NCBI GenBank assembly: GCA_961205875.1
Contig: OY540809.1
Span: 10,118,267 to 10,182,266 of the forward strand
Origin: Sialis fuliginosa
Lineage: Eukaryota; Arthropoda; Insecta; Megaloptera; Sialidae
Reading direction: 5' to 3'
Length of the DNA stretch: 64,000 nucleotides
The notes beneath the pieces were generated by a model, which ran no database searches, was not told where the DNA came from, and worked only from the letters and a program-made list of their open reading frames with translations. The translations under genes were made by a program, and so were the position numbers. Position 1 is the stretch's first letter; the number at the start of each line of letters is the position of its first letter. Shown piece by piece: positions 57,780 to 64,000 of this stretch.

Positions 57780-58149
57780 GTAAATTCTATATTATACAAA
57801 TATAATGCATATTGTGTTCTTCGGATTGTTATTTTTTATGAGATTGTTTTTAACATAATAATTTTTTTACATATTTTTATTTTTTAACTTCAGTTCGATC
57901 TGGTTGGAGCTCTATATAATTATTTTAATCTCTATACACTGCTCCACTTAATTAAGGGATCAGATAAAAAATATCGAAAATTTTCGCTTTTTTGAAGCTT
58001 GTATACTTTCTAGTTTTTGAATCATAAACTGAATTTTTGTATCATCCCTTAGCGAGCCGTGAGAAATGAAAAAGACAACAAAATTATCCTTTAATTAAAT
58101 TAAATAAATACGCTTTTCTTAATTGCAAAGTACAGTTACCTGCATTAAT
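57780..58149. other. Probable intron, nothing recognised
   Basis: AT-rich sequence directly after the candidate donor; no further structure. Confidence 0.35.
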
Positions 58150-58480
58150 GGTCTTGCAGTTTGTTTTCATTTTCGTTTATCACAAACTTAGTAGGCTCCT
58201 CCCATTTGATTATTATAATATTTAAATCATTTCTCCATGTATCAAACAAAGACAGATATTTTGAAATTCATTTGATAGATAAAGAACTACTCTTCGTCTA
58301 TAGTACTCATATATATTTGTGCGATTAAATTATCTATTGAAAATTGTATAAGTCAATTTTGTGGCAATAAATATTTGATATTCCAAATTTTAGTATTTAA
58401 ATATATTAAACTTGATAGAAAAAGATAACCGATGATGTTTGTCTTTAAATTTGGAATCTGTTGTAAGCGATTCTAGCCTT
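58150..58480 (+). repeat. Dispersed repeat, copy with the empty MITE site
   Basis: Same family as 24040-24885. Across the insertion point it reads GTGGCAATAAATATTTGATA, with only one GCAATAAAT, where the 24.2 kb copy has the MITE and two. It has its own insertion of about 100 bp (ATTTGATTATTATAATATTT region) after GTAGGCTCCTCC that the other copy lacks. Confidence 0.8.
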
Positions 58481-59349
58481 TAGGGTGCCAGACGAATTCT
58501 GCAGGCGACTGTACATATATGTATATATTTATATATAATAACTTAACCGATTTCAATGTGGTTTTCACCAATAGTTAGATAAATTTTCTGAGCAGTATCG
58601 TGGTTATTAATATTTTATGGAAACCCAAGATTTAACATCGAAAGACTAAAAAAATCACTATTTTGAGGTGGCTGTGATCATAAAATATAAAAATATATAT
58701 AATGCAACTAGCGGACCCGACAAACATTGTTCTATCCAAAAATAATTTTTTTTAATCAAACCATAAATACACATTTTCGTAAATATCTCGACTCCAGCAC
58801 CACTTATCGGGTCCAAAAAAAAGGTAAACTTGTCAGAGCACCAAACGAAAATATGATGTTAATATGACTTCGATACATCCAGTGGTTATTTAAAATTAAA
58901 ACATTATATTTCATCTGTAATATATCAAATTATATGATAGGAACATCAAAAATTACTTGTTATTAATATCAATTTACACAACGGAACTACGTATTAAAAT
59001 AATGCAGTGCATAAATGATTAATGGTTTAAATTGACGTATCTCAATTTAAATATATTCAACGAAATTGGATTCAAATTATGATAAATGTTTTGCATAAAT
59101 ATTGGCAATTGGAAGTTGTATTAATTTATACAATTTTATAAACTATTAACATTGTTATAAATTCATAATGATCATACACATTTACTATATGCAGAAGCGT
59201 AACTACAAATTTCTATTTCGAAATTTTATAAAGTGGAAGCTTATTTATAAATAATAAAACTTCAGGATTTTTAGTTAAAAAATAAAAGAAAAAGAAAATT
59301 AATTTAATGAATTATTAATTATTTCGTAAGTTTATTCGAATATTTAACT
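58481..59349. other. Non-coding with repeat fragment at 58.55-58.68 kb
   Basis: 58545-58660 (ACCGATTTCAATGTGGTTTT, CACCAATAGTTAGATAAATT, TCGAAAGACTAAAAAAATC) matches 10270-10360 directly and 25960-26090 in reverse complement. The rest is AT-rich without a gene. Confidence 0.5.
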
Positions 59350-59500
59350 TTTTTGACGTGAATAGCGTCTAGAGTTTCAGATCAAATACTAGGTGGGCAT
59401 TTTAGAAACTTAATGTAACGCACAGAGATCAGTCTTGCGCGCTAGAGTAAATTTAAAATCAGTATATGACACTCATAGCAGCTACCATCTCGCTTAGATC
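59350..59500 (+). repeat. Dispersed repeat, second copy of the 5.5 kb repeat
   Basis: TTTTGACGTGAATAGCGTCT, AGGTGGGCATTTTAGAAACT, CTTGCGCGCTAGAGTAAATT and AAAATCAGTATAT are in the order found at 5490-5630. Confidence 0.65.
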
Positions 59501-62430
59501 TACGAGGAACAAGTAAAAATTAAAACATTTAACCAGTTTTAATGAGTGATAAATTTAATATTATAAAAAAACAACAAAAAATTAAATTTTGTATGTCCCC
59601 GATTGCACTTGTCAATTTTAATAAATTGAATTGAAAAAAATAAATATATATTATGTTTTTAATTTTTTTGATTTAAGTTTTTAAAATTAAATTAAAAAAA
59701 AATGTAAATTTCGTATTTCCACGATTACGCTTGTAAATATTAAATAATTAATCGTTTTTATGTTCGTAGAAATAACTATGTTATACACTACTGGTTATAT
59801 ATTCCTTTAGTTAGATTTTAGACTAATGCAACATTTTTATCCATTTTACAAAAATTCAAACATTCCTGTGTAACAAAAAAATCATGTATCAATTCACGAG
59901 TATTCATGTTAATCTCTCGACTGTGCATTCCGATGCAGTCACACTAATTTTTTTTAATCTAATAAATACATGATATTCCCGAAAATCATCTATACATTGC
60001 GTAATCACGCGAAACAGGAATTTCATTTCAAATACATACTACAACGAAAATCCAATTGTGAAGCCCGTACGTTCACGGGACCTATTCTATTTGCTCATCT
60101 GCAGTAGCTATCAACATAAAATGATCCCTATTCTTACACTATGTCGATATATATATTCTTTGTCCTTTGTCATTACCGACTTTCTTCCCTCACTGCGTGT
60201 GCCAATAAATATAAATCCAGATAACAACAACGAGGTTTTAGGGTGTTTGGTAATTGCTTTCTTCCCTATTTCTAGTGAAATTGATACAGCAGAAGTATTG
60301 TCATAGAATATAGTTATTTGAATTTGAAGCAATAAAGTTTTTATGTCAATTCATATGTTTTTATTGGAATTTGTTTGATGTATGATTTATATATTAAATT
60401 TTGAAGGAAATACCTAGTTTTGCATTATTTATTGTATTCAAAAATTTATTGGAATAAAAATTTAATGGAAGGTAATTTTTTAATAAAAATTGCAGGTTTG
60501 AGCGCGTCTGTCTTTGTTTTTCGGGTCATCTACAGATCAAAAACTGCCATTCCTCCAAAATTTATCAATGCTCAAATTAGGCATTTTCAAAAAAAGAATT
60601 ATCTGCCTTATCCCCACCCTATGCGTCTGCCCATAGCACTTTCACTATCTAACTTTTCATAAACTAACTCCCTGAGATGATTTTATTAGTGCTCACATGG
60701 GGCAAAAATGTACTTTTTCTTTTCATATTCACTTAGGAATTAAACCCCTTTATCCCCGGGTGTAGAGGTTGGAACTATTTTTGCCATGATGTACAACACA
60801 TCAATAAACGATTTCCTGCCTAGTGCTCAAATGGGGCAGAAAAATATGTCATCACCTCTTATACTATGTTAATTTGATAAATTTACGCTTGGCATACGAA
60901 GTTGGCAATCATATTTTATAGTACGGTATACTATTTCTAAGAAACGATATATTGGATAATACAAATATAAACGTAAACTCACGTTATATCAACTGTCCTT
61001 GGTTAGGACAATCTCTACGGGCCCAATCTCATGTGGCGAAGCTGAAGGTTAATTTAGATTAAAACAGGGATTCAATCTTTTAATAGTCTTAATATTGTTG
61101 AAATAAAGAATTATGAACCGTATGGTAGCAATTCTGATACACGAAAATACGAAAAATATTCAAATATTACTTACGTAGAACCATTATTTATACACATAAT
61201 AATAATTTGTGGCCAAAGTTCGCCTTCTTACATAAAAAATATTTTTCTCAATCAACATTGTAATTATTCTATTATTTCAAATATTAATAAAACTGAATTT
61301 AAAAATTTATCTTTTCTATAACATAATATCATAAAATAAATCAGAACATGCATACAATTCAATCAATAATAGCTGTTTTTTTACAGTTGCAATATTTCAT
61401 TTAATTGCTTTTGATAAAAAAAAGGCGAATTCATAAATTGACTATTACGTGTATTTATGAATCATTTTTATCAACAAAAATAATGTTTTATCAGTTTACA
61501 AACGGCTATAAATAAATATTGTATTACGAGTGTTTTATTTATTTTATGTTTGGGTTTAAAACAAGCTATTCTATTATTTGTTTATTGTTTTTCTGACTTA
61601 TTTAAGTAACACAATAGTAATGAATGAAACATAAAAAAAATTGCTCGTACATATTTTAAATAGCAATAACATTTTTAAAAGGTATTTAAGATATACGTGT
61701 ATTTTTTATTTTATTTATATTATTGTTCGTCTTTTGAATTATAAATACGTATGTATGTAAATTTTCATGTATTGGTAAAAAGATTACGCTTTATATACTA
61801 TGACATAAGAACAAATTGTGTACTTCCATTTCTCTTTGACAAGAGCAAGATGAATGGTTTAAATCCTACAGTAAACATGTATAAAAGATTGGCCATATTT
61901 AACAAAAAAAGTAAAATATTCAATACGTGATTTTTACGAAAACCCCAAAATCAATACACATTATTTTACGGCATCCCATAAAATTACCAAATCTCCGTAA
62001 TTTACGAAAATCACGTGTCAAATAAATAGTCACGAAACAAACGAACAACGCCAACATGTACAAGTAAATAAAGACTACATAGTATTCATAGCAGCATTAC
62101 TCACCAACAACAAACTAGATTGAGTTGGCTCTGGAGCTAATGTCAATGCGACTTGGCACGCAAATTCTTCCGCCAGAGCAAGTCGTTAATATTCAAAACA
62201 CCAGAAACTAAACCGTCGTAATTATACGCAGTTATACCAGTTTCCAAGATCTGGAGCCAACGGCACGCCCGCAGTTTTGTTTCCACTGTAGAAACGTTTC
62301 TTATCGGATTGTGGTCTTGTAAAATGAATTGGCATATTAGTTACTAACAATAAATTAAATTATTTTGATACTAGTGCAGTGGACTCGGCGTTCCCGGAGA
62401 CGTAAATTTAATCTGTCTTAAGATTGCTTT
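59501..62430. other. Largely gene-free; repeat-like patch at 60.05-60.85 kb
   Basis: 60058-60306 is open on the plus strand (82 codons) and 60111-60332 on the minus strand (73 codons). Neither shows a recognisable domain; symmetric openness suggests chance or a decayed repeat. 60485-60850 has repeated words (AATGCTCAAATTAGGCA, AGTGCTCACATGGGGCAAAA, AGTGCTCAAATGGGGCAG), a diverged short tandem theme. A GC-richer patch at 62100-62290 (GAGTTGGCTCTGGAGCTAAT, GATCTGGAGCCAACGGCACG) has inverted TTGGCTC/GAGCCAA words but no exon signal. Confidence 0.4.
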
Positions 62431-62775
62431 GCATGTAACTGCAAACTTGACAAGCATGCATGTTCCATCTTTCTGTACAAGCAGTCTGTAGCGTATGTAG
62501 GATAATTATATCTTCAATTTACTCAGTAAATTAATGTGGGAATATGTTTTTCTTTTCATTAACTACTTTTTACACCACGATTATTCTTTCGCGTTTTCCT
62601 CTTATGGATAAGGCAAAAAGCAGCCAAAACGAGCGCATCGTCGTCCGAGCTTAACATAGTCCAAGCGCAAACTGGCACTTGTGTAAGCATACTTGTACCG
62701 TGTGGTGGTCTCAGGGAAATTGTGCGTGCTTATACAAAAAGATGGATCATGCATACTTGTCAAGTTTGCATGTCT
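62431..62775. mobile_element. MITE candidate with about 45-bp inverted ends
   Basis: GCAAACTTGACAAGCATGCA, TGTTCCATCTTTCTGTACAA at the left are inverted at the right as TTATACAAAAAGATGGATCA, TGCATACTTGTCAAGTTTGC. The interior is moderately GC-rich (GCGCATCGTCGTCCGAGC). The minus-strand frame 62602-62793 lies inside it. The exact ends and the target duplication were not resolved. Confidence 0.6.
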
Positions 62776-62789
62776 TTTTTTTGCAGTCT

Positions 62790-62930
62790 TCATGAAATTT
62801 ACAAAAAATAACTACAAATTATACACCTAAACCTTCCTCGCGAAACATTCTATCCGTTTGTGAAAACCGGAATAAAATCCGTTCAGTAGTTACTTGCCAT
62901 ATTTACCAGAAAATATTAGTTACCGCTATA
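62790..62930 (+). repeat. Dispersed repeat fragment, copy of 25.57-25.69 kb
   Basis: AAATTTACAAAAAATAACTA, CAAATTATACACCTAAACCT and CGGAATAAAATCCGTTCAGT + AGTTACT match 25570-25665 in the same order and strand. This is the tail of a repeat widespread in insects; class not determined. Confidence 0.6.
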
Positions 62931-64000
62931 TGTTTTATGAAATACCCAAGATTATTTTATTTTTATCAGAGCACATCCATTATTTACGATATTTATTACA
63001 TTACCTCCTTTAATGTATTGTTATTGCAATTTCTCGGTAAATTGCGCCTATAAAAATTACCGTTGAAACTCATAAAATCATTCATTCATGTATTTATCAC
63101 TGAAATGAATGATAAAATATAGAATTACAAGACCGTATCGAAACTGCTTTGTACACAATACAAGTAAGATATTTTTTATTTGACAGACCTTGAGTAGAAT
63201 AAGTTGAATCAAATATTGTATTTAAGTAAAATTATAACAAAATTAGAGTCCTTCAAGTCGACAAGTAGACGAAAAAAGTGGTGTGCACCTCACCCACATA
63301 AGCGCACGGTTGAAGCGAAACTTATTTTGTTTTCATTAACCATGTGAATTAAATAAACAAAGCTAAACGTATTAAATTAATAATAATCAAACATAATATT
63401 TTGACGTATAAACCGTATACAAAACACGTAGCTTGACACTACGCATTCATTTATTTCATCCATCTTTCTCTTATACATCTAATCATCGCTCTCTCACTTA
63501 TCATTACAATTCATGCGCTATTTATCCATATTTTTTTTATACATAGACTCATCGCTTTCTCATGTATATGCACGCTCTCTTTAAAGTTTCATCTTGAAAA
63601 CCTGTCGTATATTAAAACGTGTTGTGTTCTTTCCAAATCACTAGCTCGCTGAAAAAGTTTCACTTCAAAAATTTATATAAAAAACTGAACTGAAAATTGA
63701 TATAATTCCAAAATTACAAAAATTATTATTTAGATAAAATATTTTTCAATAAATTAAACAAACACAACTTTTAATAGGCATATTATAAATCTTGCAAAAA
63801 AATATTCGTTTAAAAATTAACATATTGTTAATGAATGAAATCATAATTGAATGAAAATATTTAATTCCTGGTATTATAAAAAATTTGCACGCAAATTAGC
63901 TTCCAGCTAACGCTATCTGCTAGGTATTAAATATAAACACACTCACACTTAACGCATATGCGATAAGTACAATCAGTGACTTAAAATAAGTTCTTCCAAG
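62931..64000. other. AT-rich stretch to the window end, nothing recognised
   Basis: No frame or terminal-repeat pair was supported. CTGGTATTATAAAAAATTTG at 63868 and AGCTTCCAGCTAACGC nearby resemble an end of the GGGCCGGTATTATAAAAG family of 14.8 kb, but only one end is visible before the edge. Confidence 0.4.

Noticed and set aside
60058-60332. Overlapping open frames on both strands
   Set aside because: No domain, no splice signal, and both strands equally open; most likely chance or decayed repeat.

Overview
The window is AT-rich eukaryotic nuclear DNA, most likely from an insect. It has small spliced introns, oppositely oriented genes separated by a short promoter, and very dense non-autonomous DNA transposons and Helitrons. 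I cannot fix the insect order from sequence alone. No prokaryotic operon, CRISPR array, rRNA or tRNA was seen.

Only one complete protein gene is convincing. It is a seven-exon plus-strand gene at 34669-36588 encoding a 410-residue Fuzzy (FUZ/fy) planar-cell-polarity and ciliogenesis effector. All six introns are GT-AG and every exon joins in frame. Head-to-head with it, 598 bp away start to start, a minus-strand first coding exon (33981-34070) encodes a short cytoplasmic tail plus a signal-anchor. It resembles the N-terminus of GALNT2/Pgant2-type polypeptide N-acetylgalactosaminyltransferases. The remainder of that gene was not found in the 34 kb to its left, so it probably has a very long first intron. 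The shared 0.6 kb between the two genes is a likely bidirectional promoter. The GALNT-like leader carries an upstream ORF.

Three plus-strand candidate first exons lie to the right of fuz: non-coding at about 36.84-37.30 kb (strong GTAAGT donor), about 54.05-54.12 kb, and 57.64-57.78 kb (short coding start followed by a donor). They may be alternative starts of one gene whose body lies beyond the right edge. Weaker exon-like patches sit at 21.3, 44.5 and 51.2 kb.

Most of the remainder is repeats. I recognise: two Helitron-like copies in opposite orientation (2.9 and 30.6 kb); two copies of a TA-flanked long-TIR MITE (3.9 and 17.3 kb); a MITE family with perfect 9-bp target duplications (8.5 and 24.2 kb), for which an empty-site paralogue exists at 58.4 kb; hAT-like MITEs (9.1, 9.7, 38.5 and 39.6 kb); a three-copy TA-flanked family (18.4, 46.0 and 49.4 kb); a near-perfect foldback hairpin (40.8 kb); several larger TIR-bounded units (14.8-16.6, 43.9-45.3 and 55.7-56.2 kb); and several dispersed repeats without clear ends. 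Most open reading frames of 60-140 codons here are chance or transposon-derived frames.
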